The notes under the pieces: model-generated
The model's database searches: none
Told to the model about the DNA's origin: nothing
What the model saw: only the letters and a program-made list of their open reading frames with translations
NCBI GenBank assembly: GCA_946902875.1
Contig: OX336349.1
Location: forward strand, 16,701,891-16,765,890
DNA length: 64,000 bases
DNA from: Nematopogon swammerdamellus
Lineage: Eukaryota; Arthropoda; Insecta; Lepidoptera; Adelidae
Reading direction: 5' to 3'
In this document: positions 23,989-37,500 of the stretch, piece by piece
Layout of the letters: each line of letters starts with the position of its first letter
How positions within the stretch are numbered: position 1 is the stretch's first letter
Position numbers and translations under genes: made by a program

Positions 23989-24703
23989 ACGAGTGTCTCT
24001 TTGTAGTAACAACCTGACAGTTAACTTTTTTTTACGGAAAGGCAAGGACAGTGTGACCGTAGAGCCACAACAACCACTAAACACAGTTAAAGAAAAGACT
24101 TAGCCTGCGCAAAATCAAGACTGGGGCCAAATATAAAACAATACAACTTCAGGAAAAAAATGTCATACAAAATGGCGACTTCCGCTAATTTATTTTCAAT
24201 AGCGACTTAGGATTGCCTCTTCCTCCTCCTCCTCTCCTCCTCTTCCTCTACCTGCGCTGCGGGAATTGCAGCCCCGCCGGCCGTCCTTGCGTAACACAGC
24301 GCAGGCAGGTCAGCACAAGCCGAAGCTGTGGAGGCGAGCAAGGGTGCCGGTGCTGTGTTGCGCATGGACGGCGGGGCTGCACTTCCCGCAGCGCCGGAGA
24401 AGAGGCAATCCTAAGTCGCTTTTGAAAATAAATTCGCGGAAGTCACCATTTCGTATGAAATTTTTTTCGTGAATTTTTTATTTATTTTTGGCCCCAGTTT
24501 TGATTTCCGCAGGCTAAGTCTTTTCTAATAGCAGTGTTTTGTGGTCCTTTATGCTCCTGTATTTTTGTTTACGAGGTGCAACAAATGCAAATGAGTAGAA
24601 TAATGAAAAAACACGACAGATAGCTATACGGTCAAACTATCCTTGCCTTTGGGTAAAAAAAAAAAGTGAAATGTCAGGTGCTTACGACAAAGAGACGCTC
24701 GTG
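23989..24703. mobile_element. Large GC-centred foldback
   Basis: About 715 bp. Matching arms include 'agtgtctctttgta', 'aaaggcaagga', 'aaagacttagcctgcgcaaa' and, innermost, 'gcgacttaggattgcctctt', each with its reverse on the right. The centre is GC-rich (24250-24400). Ends 11 bases before the hAT target duplication. Confidence 0.75.
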
Positions 24704-24722
24704 AGAGAGAATCACAGATTAC

Positions 24723-25329
24723 CACTGTTGCCAACTTAGCTACTTTATAGCTAGATCTAGCAACTTTTGGATGTTCTCAGCTACAAAATAATCATTTTAG
24801 CTACAAAATAAATCTAGCTACTTTTCTAGCTACTTTGGTAAATATGTAAGATTTATAGGCTATAAATCTTGTTGCTTGAAGTGTTGCAAGCTATAAATTA
24901 TAGCTTGCAACACTTCCCACATGGGAGTTTTGAACAGAAAGCATTGTTTATGGAATCGGGGGAATTCTCGTCACCTCTTCGCAATATTAATTGGTTCGTT
25001 TCGTATTAATAGTAGTATCGTATCGTATCAGTCCGACTGTTTCAGTCATATATATATCACGCGTTTCGTATGGCGTTGGGCGGACATTTAAGAAGATGAA
25101 AACTTTTGTGAAATAGTAAGTTTTTTTTTATTTCTCTACTTACATTTATAAGGTGTAATAAAATAAATCTATAGCCTTTAAAGGGGTTAATCTGTATGAG
25201 GAAATAAGTCTATTCATAAAAAAACCATGACAAAGGACAGGTATTTTTTTTTAATATACATTTAGCTACTTCTAGCTACTTTCAGATTCTCAACTAGCTA
25301 CTTTTCTATTTCACCAGTTGGCAACAGTG
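24723..25329. mobile_element. hAT-type non-autonomous element
   Basis: 607 bp; termini CACTGTTGCCAACT and its complement; perfect 8-bp target duplication CAGATTAC at 24715-24722 and 25330-25337, as made by hAT transposases. Many TAGCTA(C) motifs lie near both ends, plausible transposase binding sites. A nested palindrome sits at 24885-24924. No transposase. Its end is about 170 bases before the Vps11 ATG. Confidence 0.85.
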
Positions 25330-25337
25330 CAGATTAC

Positions 25338-25498
25338 CAACCAAGAGAATTTCAAGTGGTAATAAAGTGTGCAATTTCAGCCCTCATTTTTGTGATTGTG
25401 TTGCTGTTGTGACAAAATCCTAGAATTGGACAATAGAAATGTGTGATCGCTCATAAAAAACAGCTTTTTTTATCCAGATCGTAATAACTGGCGCTGAG
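25338..25498 (+). promoter_or_regulatory. Likely Vps11 promoter/5' UTR
   Basis: About 160 bases between the target duplication of a hAT-type element (25330-25337) and the ATG. No clear TATA box is seen. The start site cannot be read from sequence; a further non-coding exon upstream is possible. Confidence 0.3.
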
Positions 25499-25513
25499 AT
25501 GGCGTTTCTAGAG
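25499..25513 (+). CDS. Vps11: Vps11 exon 1 (start)
   Basis: A five-codon coding start (MAFLE) ending at the donor GTAAGA. G at -3 and G at +4 give a good initiation context, and an in-frame TAA lies 45 nt upstream. It joins in phase 0 to WRRFNFFD in exon 2, matching the start of Vps11 proteins. It is too short to be found by ORF length. Confidence 0.8.
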
Positions 25514-28500
25514 GTAAGAATTCTCCCTCAATAAAACTTGTCATTTCCTGTAATATTATGTACAATTGGCTTGTTTTTTTTCAGCGGCTTTTACATTATC
25601 TTTTTATTGTTGAATCTACACAATTTAGAGACTAAAGTGATGGATGACTCAATAAAGCTAAATGAATTTCATGGTGTACAATAAAAATAATTATCATTTA
25701 GAGATATTCGTCCTACAGAAGGTTCAATCAAATTAGAACTGATTTCCGTGTTTAGGCAAACCTTAGTCACCTAAATAGGGTGCGCTGTAGTATAAGTGCA
25801 CATAATTAGAAAATTGCTGGTATGCTTATTGTGTAGGCCTAGATAAAAGATGAATTATAGTGAAATAATTGTTTGCCGGAAATGCGTAGTTTCGGAGAAA
25901 AAAAATTTTGAAAAAAATATTTTTCATACAAAAGAAATTTTAGATTTTTTGATTTTTTTTTAATGCACCAAAACATTTATTTTGAATAGGAATTTATGCA
26001 AAAACGACATGCGCCGCCTCAACATTAGGTTAGGGTTAATTTATAGAGCGACGCATCTTCTATAAATTAACCCTGGTTATTTTTTTTTAAACCACCAAAA
26101 CATTCACCCATACTACTTTCCTTGTTTTTACATACATTTATATTCAAAACCAATATTTTGGTGCTTTAAAAAAAAAAAATTTTTTTTTATTTTGTATGAA
26201 AAATTTATTTCGTTTGGGAAACATTTTTTTTTCTCCGAAACTACGCATTTCCGGCAAACAATTCTTTCACTATAATTCATCTTTTATCTAGGCCTACACA
26301 ATAAGCATACCAGCAATTTTCTAATTATGTGCACTTATACTACAGCGCAGCCCCTAAATAAATATGTTTAGGTACTAAAATTCGTGTAATGCCTATGATT
26401 ATAAACATACAAATATTTGACATGTTTCAGTGGCGCCGTTTCAACTTCTTCGACTTGCACAATGAGGCCGACCGGGGAAAACTCGCTGAAGCATTGCAGG
26501 TAAACTTCCCAGTATTGCCCCTTACTAGGTGGTAGGCTCAAATTGTAGCATTGGGTTGCTACCACCGTACTGGATGTAAGATGGCCGCATAGCAACCTCG
26601 GGTGTTCTCTCCTCTAGTCCAGTATAGCCAGCAATCCAGGGAAGTCTCCGGTATGGCACCTACCTTCTCGGAGGTGATATTGGCTGGTAGGAGAATGTGG
26701 TTTGGCCCCTTCGACTCAGCCAACCATACTGGACTATTACTAAAAAAAAAATTTAAGACCCCACATTTAAAGTATCAGGAAACACTCGCCGGAAGAACAT
26801 TTCACACCCTAGCGATGCGACGGGATTGATTTTGATAAAACGATGCATTCTCGAAATCCCAAATCAATAACAAAAGGGTATTTGGTTTCTCTGCTGCGAT
26901 TGCTGCGGAGATAGGTTGGAACACAACCAAAGGGGGAAGCACTGACATGGCACCTAGTTCACCCGGTGTTATGGGCTGACATCACGGACGTTGTAGGTGA
27001 TGTAGCCAACCGTGTCAGTTTCCATAAAAAAAAAAAAGATAAGAAATATGGAATGCAAGGTCCTCAGAGCAGCGTCCGTCATATTACCTGTAGAACCGAT
27101 TGAGTGATACTACCTACTATCCTCTGTGGCTCTGTAGCTCAGAGACTCCAGACCATCGGTGAGTTTCAGGCCTCCAACAATACGGACGTCTCGGCGCTGT
27201 ATACGTTGAGTCTAAGGACGCCAACAGATTCTAGGAACTGACTTTTTTTTTATATTGCTTTCCAACTGGGTGGCTCTGCCCGAGGTCGAAGCCTCAGGCG
27301 CAGCCAATTTCACCGCCGAGGAGGTGCCAGTCCGGCTTGGAGGTGGACTAATGTTGCTGGGGAAAGGCCGTGACACGTGATTTGAAGATCCGTGGATTGT
27401 AGGAGACTTCCTTGTATGTTAAAATATCTGGAGTATAATGATCTGTATTTTTTTTTTATGGATACTGACACTGTTGGCTACATCACCTACAACGTCCGTG
27501 ATGTCAGCCCATAACACCGGGTGAACTAGGTGCCATGTCAGTGCTTCCCCCTTTGATCGTGCCTGCTGCACTGAACTGGTCGGAAAACACAAACTATTTA
27601 CATAGCCGTTTTGACCGACGTTTCATTCAGTGCGGTGGTATCAACCCGGGCGGGTTAAACTCTGCCACCACCCGTATTGACACCGGTAACGTCGGCAGGA
27701 CACAACAGTGCGCGTGGTGACGAGCGGGAACGCACACATGCTGGTGTGCGACGCTACGGGTTGGGTGCACATAGTCTCGCGCGCCTGGAACATCACCTCC
27801 TTCAAGGCCTACGAGCTGAGCGTGTCGCTCGCTCACCAGCTGCAGCATGAGCCGTTCCTTGTCACTGTCGGAGTGAGTACATTTGTTTCTTTTATAGAAA
27901 AAACTATTTGAAAAAATATGAAAACTGCCTTCAAAAATTTATGAAATAAAAAAAAATCAAACCCTAGAGGTGAAGGCAGTCGGTTATTTTTGCTCGCCTT
28001 TAACTCTGGGTTCGATTATTTTTTATTTCATACATTTTTGAAGGCGGTTTTTATATATTTTTCAAATAGTTTTTTATTTCACAGTTTTTTTTTAGTAATT
28101 TTTTGCTATTAATGTACTCGGCGGAATCTCCGCCTCGCTCTTGATCTTGACCTCGATCTTGACCAAATTGAAATAGGACCAAACGGGAAGCACCAGCTTT
28201 TAAATAAAAAAATAATATTCAAAATTGGTTCACCCAGTCGAAAGTTCTGAGGTAACAAACATAAAAAAAAATAATACTGTCGAATTGAGAACCTCCTCGT
28301 TTTTTTGAAGTCTGTTAAAAATAGACATACATGTGGCATAGAGCCAAGGAGGCTAAAAATGCAGATCCTTCCTCCACAGAACCGGTAACCTCTGGAACGC
28401 TCTCCCTGCCCACATATTTCCCCCCAAGAATAGTTTCGGGTCCTTCAAAAGAGGCGTGAATGGGCACCTGTCAGGATGGCATGGCATTCGCAGCCTCCGC

Positions 28501-31500
28501 ATGCGACCGAATGTCCATGGGCGTCGCTAGACACCTTATGGGTGGCCCGATGCAACACGTCGCGTTTAATATAAAAAAAAATGTCCTGGACATTTGGTGA
28601 TTTTCCCCGGGTGTCACGAATGCCATACCGGCCTGACTGGTGCATATTTACGCCCCCTTGAATTACCGAATACTTGTACTTGAAGGAAATATATGGGCAG
28701 GGAGAGCGTTCCAGAGTATAGCGGTTCTGTAGATGCGAGATGCACAAATTGATTTATAAAATCGGTTCGTATCTTAGAATATAGGGTGTAATCGAACCGG
28801 ATAGAACAAATTGTGACAAGTCCTAGTGCAGTTTTTCTGCCATGTGAATGATCATTAAACAATAAACAACAAATAAACATGTTGAGTGGCCCGTTCGCTG
28901 CACTAGGATAGTAAGCAATAAATTGTATGCTGTCGCTCAGTGTGGTGCTACTCCATCCACCCACGTTCTTCCATGAAGTAGAGCTACCTCTTTGGGCATT
29001 TCAGAGGCCTTTGGGGAATGTTGTTTAATTTGAAAAAAAAAAAATATATATATATATATATATGTATACTAGCTGTGCCCGCGACTTCATCCGCGTGGAC
29101 TTCGCGACGCCATCTACGGGGTGCAATTGTATTTTAAAACCAGCCGGGGACCCACTCAAATATAAACACAAAATTTCATCCAAATCGGTCCAGCCATTTA
29201 GGAGAAGTTAGGTGACCAACACACGTACAGAAGAATTATATATATAAAGATTTGCTGAGAAACATCGTGAGGAAACTGTACACTAAAGTTACTGCAGCGG
29301 AGCAGCGTGTCACGTATTGTCCATATGCAATACAATAAGTTCACGTTTTACAAGGCAGAAAGGTTTAATACGAAGAATGTTATAAGAGTGGAAGAGGCGG
29401 CAGAGGTTTGTCAGGTACGTGGCACATGGAGATCCGTTGTCTCTGCCTACCTGCCACTGAGTGCCCTCTCGCCTCTTCCTAAGTTCTTAGAGTAAAAATA
29501 TCTTTTTCTTTTCAGGACGATGAAGCGGGCGTTAACCCAATGCTGAAAGTATGGGACTGGTCACGGATGGACCGGCACGGCAACCCAACCTGCGTCCGTG
29601 TTAGTCGAGCCGTTCCCTCACACATGCGACCTACACTCGCCACCGCCCTCGCTGTACACGAAAATAAGGTTTAACCTGTGCTTGGATTGTTCTATGATTT
29701 CCTTCAGGCATTTGATGCAATTGACTAGTAATATTTACCCATTATTTTCAATTCATTTGAATTTATTTCAAAGTGATGAATTTCAAGTATTTAAAAATGT
29801 TAACAAACGTTAGAATGAGCTTGGGGAATAAGATTAAAATTAGTATTTAATGTAATACTGTGCAGTGTACTGCAGGGTTCTGTTCTGAGCCCCCAAATAT
29901 TCTTGCTTTTATATCTTTGAATGCTGAGGGAAACAACATGATGAAAACTAGGAAACAACTCTAACATACTAAATACAGGTCATCAATCTATTCTGGGATT
30001 CCTAAGATTCATATGACTTTATTTCTAGTACTAGTTCTTTTCTCTCTCAGTCTCTCTCTCCCTCTTCACTCTTACTCTCATGCTTGAGTTGTTCACTTTC
30101 CTTGCCCTAGGAATAGACGCCCACGTACCGCCTGGCCAAAATAAATAGGTAAATAAATGTTTGTTGCAGAGTCTCCTAGCAGTCGGGTATGAGGATGGCT
30201 CCGTGTCTCTCTTCCGAGGAGACCTGACTCGTCAGCGCAGCAGCAAGATGAGGACCCTTGGCGAAGCCGGCAACACTGCTGTCACTGGCCTCGCTTTCAA
30301 GTCAGTTTTGTTTTAGGCTTTATCCTTATCAATAATGTTTAGGGTTACGTAGCCATCCATGCTGGCAGTTGCAGGTTCAGTATATTTATTAATCAAACAA
30401 CTGCCTTTTGAATTTAATTTTTTTATTTTTTATATTTACTTTTGGACTTTAGTCGTATTCCGACTATGTCACCATCATGGCCCCTTGAACTTGAAACAGA
30501 GGAAAGTGAAGCTTCTTTTTATGAAATTATGTGAATGGATTCTGAGTAAAACACTTTACGATCTCACATATTTTAATGCACACATGCATGTATGTATAAT
30601 TTGAATTCAATTCATTGTTTTAATGAAATGTTGGAATTGTGTGAGTACTTGTAGATCTATCATCTTGAAACTTAAAATTTTTGGAGATGCTTATAGTAGT
30701 AGTAGACAACAAAACTTCATGGGTGACCAATACAAGTGACCTCAACTAATACTCAGGGATTGGAAATTCACCGCATTATTGAATGTAAATTACACAGGTT
30801 GCAATTTTGATAGTAAAATAATACAGATAACATTTAGCAGAACAGATAAACAAGAAACTACTGCATTACTGTTACATTACAAGACATGAAGTTACTTGAT
30901 AATATTTTTTTATGCAATCCGGTATGATTGGCTGAGTCGCTGCTCCAATCAGCCAATACCACCGCCGAGAGGTGCCATACTGGAGACTGAGCTTTAGAAT
31001 ACTGGATTATACTGAACTAGAGGAAAACACATGCGAAGGCTTTTATTTCATCAAGTACGGTGGTAGCAACGCAGTCGGCTATAATTTGAGCCACCTAGTA
31101 AGGGGTAAGGGAAGGGACCTACAGTTTTACACCATTTTACAAAGTAATCTTTAACAGCAATACTCGCAAACATTTCATAACAGAGTGGTGGACGACTGGA
31201 ACCAACTTCCGGAGGAAATAATAAGCGCACTTAGTACCAACCAATTCAAAAATAGACTATATAAATATCTAACAAATAAAACATAATCTCAAAGAGAGTG
31301 CTCAAGAACGGTAATAAAAAAATAATAATACAAAAATGTAAGATAATCGAAAAACAACCAATTTTAACTAGTTTTTGACGTATCAGCCTAGGCTGCCTGT
31401 CTAAAATAAATAAATAAATATAATTTAAACTAAACATAAAGAAATCAATCTCTTTTTCAAAAACTTTCGCGGCTCTGCAAAGCCCATTTGTACAAGAGAA

Positions 31501-34500
31501 TGATTTATTACGTTGTTGATTGCAGGGGAGCGAGTCAGCTGTATGTGGTGTCTCGTTCGTCGGTGCTGGTGTACTGGCTGTCGGGCAGCGGGACAGAGCG
31601 CGCGCTAGACTTGGACGTGGACGGCGGGGGTGCCGCGGTCGGCTGTTCCGTGCTGGCCGATCAGCACTTCATGGTCGCCAGGAGCCATGTGAGAAAAAAT
31701 TTTTTTTTTTGGAAACTGACATGGTTGGCTGCATCACCTACAACATCCGTGATCTCAGCCCATAACACCGGGTGAACTAGGTGCCATGTCAGTGCTTCCC
31801 TTCATTTCATGTCGGCTACACTGAACTGGATGGAAAACACGAACTATTGACATAGCCGTTTGGACCGACGTTTCGCTCAGTGCGGTGGTAGCAACCCGGC
31901 CGGGATAAACCTGGAATCTGGAATCTGCATCTGTAAAAAAGGTATTAGTCGTAAGACTATCACACCGCTACCGGTCTTTTTTGCGCGGTAGACCGCGCGA
32001 GGCCTGCCGTCACTTTGTCCGCCCTATATAAAATAGGGCAGTCGCCGTGGCCGGCCGGCTGGCGATTTAGTAGCGGTCACTTCGTCCGCCCTAAGTTAGG
32101 GCGGTCGCAGTGACCGACTGCTGGCTAGGGGTGAGCGGCATCGAAGCCGCTACTGCTGCTGGCACGTTCTGCAGTCTCTCGACTGCTGCAGCTGCCTGTG
32201 GTGTGGAGAAAAGCGAATGAGTCGCGAATGTAGGTCGAACCGCCTGCTTGCTCGACGCTTGCTGGAAGAAAAACATGTCCGCCAGTTCGATTATCACAGT
32301 GAAGAAGAACTGGCAAGAAACTTCACTGGGTTGCTTCCTGGACGTCGGCGGCTGCGCGGCGTGGAGGCTCTGGACCTGCGAAGTTAAACGGATGTGTTAG
32401 TATCGACAGGGGGCGCCTGGTCGATGGATCCCGCAGTCGGTAGTCGCAAGCGCTAGCGATCAGCGGGTTGTCGTGTCGGTACGCCCCCTTGAAGAAGCCC
32501 GTGGACAGCTTCTGGAGATACTCCTCCAGCGGTGCTATCCCTAGGTCTCTGTGCAGGTTGGCGTTTCTATGGTAGATAAACCCTACCACCTAGTAAGGTA
32601 AGAAGGGAACTGTTTCCCGGCGAGGCTTCTACATGACCTACAACATCCGCGATGTCAGCCCATAAACAACTAACACCTTGGTGATCTATTTGCCATGTCT
32701 GTGCTTCTCTTGAGCCGTGCTGATAACACTGAACTGAGCGTGAAACATATTCATTTCATCATCATCATCATCAGCCTGTATCGGTCCACTGCTGGACATA
32801 GGCCTCTCATTCATTTAATGCAAGTAAATTTTATGTGAACATCTATAACTGTGTACTTAGCGCATCACTGCTCCTACCAACATTCCGCTACACATGTCTA
32901 GTTTGCTCGCCGTGCGGGTAGCTTCGAAAGAGGAGACGCAGACGAAGGGAAAAAAGTGTACGGCGGGTAGTTAGCGGACGACCACGCGAGCGCGAGCCAC
33001 GCCAGGTACGGAAGCAACGAAATAAGCTATTTTATAAGGGTTGGAAACGAGTTACGGACAGGAGTGTGTGTGTAAAACGTCACTGGAAGCATCCTACAGA
33101 ATATGGATAGGTAGAGAGAGGGAGGTCGAGAGCCGAACTGGTGGTTTCCCCGCGTCCTAGTCAACGCAGACTAGCTGACGAGGGCTTGATGCGAGCCGAA
33201 ACGTGAAGCATGCGCGGGAAATTTAGAGTGGCCACTCGCTAGTCCCGGCCTCGATTAATACCCTCCTCTACTGCCGATGGGCCCGGATATGTTCGGTGAA
33301 GCCATCGCAAGCTTAGTTCCACACCTTCCTGTGATTGCGACAGTGACATTTTAGAGTGAGTAGTTTTTAAGTTAATTCGTGAGGACTCGGACGCTGCAGA
33401 GCACGCCGGCTCTGCAGTCCCTGCGGTGGTGCACATCCGGCCGTCTGCGAGGATTCTAGAGACCTACTTCGCCCGGTGAGGGAGCAAATTACCTACCTTT
33501 CCTGTCCCTGCGCTAAGTACATGTTACACAATATCTTTTCCATAAAAACGTGAAAATAAAAACATGAATTAAAAAAAAACACTTTAACAGGCAATCTACT
33601 GCTACACAACAGACGGCCGCGGCCCGTGCTACGCTCTCGAGGGAGAGAAGAAGCGTCTGGACTGGTTCCGCAGCTACCTCGTCATCACCACCACCGACGC
33701 GCCCAAAGTCCCCTCCGGCTCCGCCGCCTGCACCAATCACATTACCATCCTCGACATACAGAACAAGTTCATCGTCTTCTCGAAGACATTCGACGAGATA
33801 GACGCGGTAGTGACGGAGTGGGGCTCGTTCTACATCCTGACCAAGAATAAGGAAGTTCTGTTTCTGGATGAGAAGGATCTGCAGTCGAAGCTCACGATGC
33901 TGTTTAAGAAGAATCTGTTCGACGTCGCTATCAGGATAGCCAGCAGCCAGCACTACGATGCGGAGGGGCTGACCGATATTTATAAACATTACGGAGATCA
34001 TTTGTACGCTAAGGTGAGAATGGAATGTCAAGTGCCAATTTAAAAATCAACCTAGAAAATGTTTTATTGATGGGACGTGACCTGGGGCTACACCGTCTGC
34101 TACACTCGTGATGTAGTTGACAGATGTGCATTTCATACTGCGCAGAATAATAATATTGTTTTTTTTTAAACTGACACGTTTGGCTATATCACCTACAACA
34201 TCCGTGATGTGAGCCCATAACACCGGGTAAACTAGGTGCCATGTCAGTGCTTCCCTTATTTCATGTCGACTACACTGAACTGGACGGAAAACACGAACTA
34301 TTTACATAGCCGTTTCGAACGACGCTCAGTGCGGTGGTACCAACCCGGCCGGCATAAACCCTACCACCTAGTAAGGTAAGAAGGGAAGGGACCTACAGTT
34401 TAACGTGGAATGCGAACCACGGTCAGCCTCCAACGGTCGAGCGGTCACCCATCCAAGTACTGACCGGCCCAGCGTTGCTTAACAATCAATAGCGACAGTC

Positions 34501-37500
34501 GACTGTCTGCGCCACTGAGCTATCGAGGCTGACATTGATACCACATTGGTCTGTATATTGTTACATGCCTCTATGGAACGCACGACGTTGCATTAAATTG
34601 TTGTCAGCTCATACCGCCTTATTTCTGTGGGACAGAGGTGCCACATCAGTGCTTCCCCTTGGTCTTAACTTCGGGGCTATTCTCTATGAGCAATTCATCG
34701 CTACTAGCAATTTCTCATGATCCGTCTCCCTCGTTCCAACGGGCCTTTCAATGCGTCTGGTGAGACAGAGCTGCGACTACTGAAATTTTTGCAACTAATC
34801 GCTAATAGAGAATAGGCAGGCTGCACGGAAATAACATTTCGGCAGCCATTCATTCAGTGCGGTGGTATCAATCCGGACGAGGTTAAACCCTTACCACCTA
34901 GTACAGTGTTTTAGAAAGAGTTATTTGCCAAAGACAGGTGTACAAAATTCTCACATGTAATCAATAAAATTGCCTTGAGCTGATCTAAGTGTTCACATTG
35001 AACCAAAATTTCGAGGCCACAGCATGAAACAAAATCGCACAGTATTTAACACCAAATTTGCAAACATTAAATAACAAATAGTGTGGTGGACGACTGGCAC
35101 CAATTTCCAGAGGAAGTAATAAGCACTCTTAGTATTAAAAAATAGACTAGTTAAATACCTAACAAATACAGAAAACTTAACGAACAATAAAATAAAAGAA
35201 CAATAAGTAAAAAATATATAAAAACATCAACGCTACAACAATCCACGCTGACGGTGCCAAGTATCTGGCATATAAAAAAATATAAAAAATGAATATATAT
35301 TTTTTTTTTTAGGTACCTATAATAATTACATAATTATAAGTACACTAATACACTAAAACTAAAACTAATCTAAAATTAATATCCAGAAAACCTACAAAAA
35401 ATAAATTTCTGAAAAGTCCGCCGAAGCCCCGTCTCTGCCGACGCCAAGTGTATCCAGTACGCTCGCCGCGTTACCCCTCTGAATCTCAATACTAATCCGC
35501 CGTTTAAGGAATGCTTTGGAACGACGGTCGCCAGTCCTCTCCGCGAGAAGCTTTCCCAGCTTCTCCGTGAAAACCTTGGTTTCAGACGACCATGGTCCCA
35601 AAGTCTCCACGGCGAAAGGTTGAAACTCAAAGCGGTCACGCAGCGAGCTATACAATCTCGTCTTGGCGGCGGCAGCCTTGTTTGCCTTTTTTTTTTATTT
35701 GAATAGGACTTTGCCTCCTTGCGACTATGCCAGTCCCATAGTACCTATTAAAAAATTCTCCAAACATGTCTGACCTCTATAGGATAGAGATGTTTGCAAA
35801 AATGTAGTCAGTATTTTGCATTCTTCTATCAGCTTTTCACCGAATGTTCTGTGGATCGCAAAAAGTAAATTTAATCTGTCGTGTCTTTAATTCTATGATT
35901 GAGTCGTTTCTTATTATTCCGTTCACACTCTAATAAAACGTGAAATTGAAAAGTTAATGATAAAACCAACAACTTATAACTGGATTTAGATTGTATCACC
36001 AACATATTTGTGTTTTTTTTTTCACACAGGGCGATATAAAAGGCGCGATCGAGCAGTACGTGAAGACGATAGGTCGCCTGGAGACGTCGTACGTGATCCG
36101 CAAGTACCTCGAGTCCCGGCACCTGGAGCCACTCATCTTCTACCTGCAGCGGCTGCACGAGAGCGGGCTCGCCACCGAGGATCACACGACGCTGCTCCTC
36201 ACCTGCTTCGTGAAGATAGACCAGCACGACCAGCGGGGCAAACTGAAGCAGTTCATAGATGCCAACGATAGCATACACTTCGACGTGGACATCGCTATAA
36301 AGGTGAGCGGCGAATTGGGCACAACTCTAACAGTATCAGTGTGTTATTCTTTATTTTTGAGCATTCATACACGTATGTACACTGCCTTTTGTGAAATCGT
36401 TGTATTGTAAAGCAATAAAGCGTATTCTATTCTATTCTACACTGCACTTGAATTTGTCATATTTTGTTTTTAAAATCCTTTCGTTTACACCCACAAAGAT
36501 GAGCGGGCAAAAAACTGAGACTGAGAAAAAGATACAGTTTTGTTGCTAGACGGTATCGGAATTGTGTAGCAGACTAGTTGATGGAACAGCTAAGACGGGG
36601 AAAGAAAAGAAAATCTCGCAAAAGGCAACTTGTTCTCGTAGTTTTTGGGTTTCACGGCCCAAATAATAGCTTCTGCCTCGTATAATTCGACAAATTTGAA
36701 AGTATCCCACGCACTCCATTTTATTGTATTGCGTGGTGCCACTGTTTTTGCACTTGACGCCGTTTTGTTTCATCCAAGTGAACTTTGAAAGTTGAACCCT
36801 GCCCAAGTCCACTTTGATTGGACACCAACATCTAAGGGAGTTTTGATCACTGTTGCCACGATCAATGTAGCGTTCAAATAGTATCGAAATTGCCTTGTCC
36901 AAGAGAACTTTGTGGAAACTAAACACTAGAATAAATTCAAGCGAATGATCAATAAAGAATAAAGAATATGTCATTGCGGGTGTACCCGCCAGCTTTCCTT
37001 ATCTTGCATCAAGTGTACTTCGAGGGACCATTGAGCCAACAACAGCAATCCCATTCATTTTCTGTTCCGGCATGCTTGTGTTTCCTTCCTCAGATGTTTC
37101 TATAGCGCCTGAGGGCTATAGAAACATTTGGAAGACAGAGAATGATCTTTGTACTGAGACTATAAGAAATCTATTGTTATTTCTCCCAGGTGGTGCGCCA
37201 AGCGAGTCCCGACGATGCATTACTTCTAGCGAGCAACAACAAGCGGCACGACTGGTGTCTCAAGATCCTCACTGAGGACAAGAAGGACTTCAGACGCGCG
37301 CTCGACTACATCGCCGACCTAGCGTTCGATGACGCGGACTTCTATATGAAGAAGTACGGCAACCTGCTCATACAGAACATTCCAGAGGAGAGCACCGAGT
37401 TTTTAAAATGTAAGTTTGTCTTATAATATGTGTATTTGTAAACGGGCAATGCAAGATTGGGCAACGTATGGAACTATGTTCCATATGTTCGCAAGTTGCT

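Noticed and set aside
27535..27720. Coding extension of exon 3 upstream
   Set aside because: Text is SINE sequence and the exon frame is closed by TAA at 27687.
29043..29062. (AT)n run as a regulatory element
   Set aside because: Plain microsatellite next to an interspersed repeat.
33513..34031. 172-codon minus-strand frame
   Set aside because: It is the antisense shadow of Vps11 exon 7, which is conserved on the plus strand.
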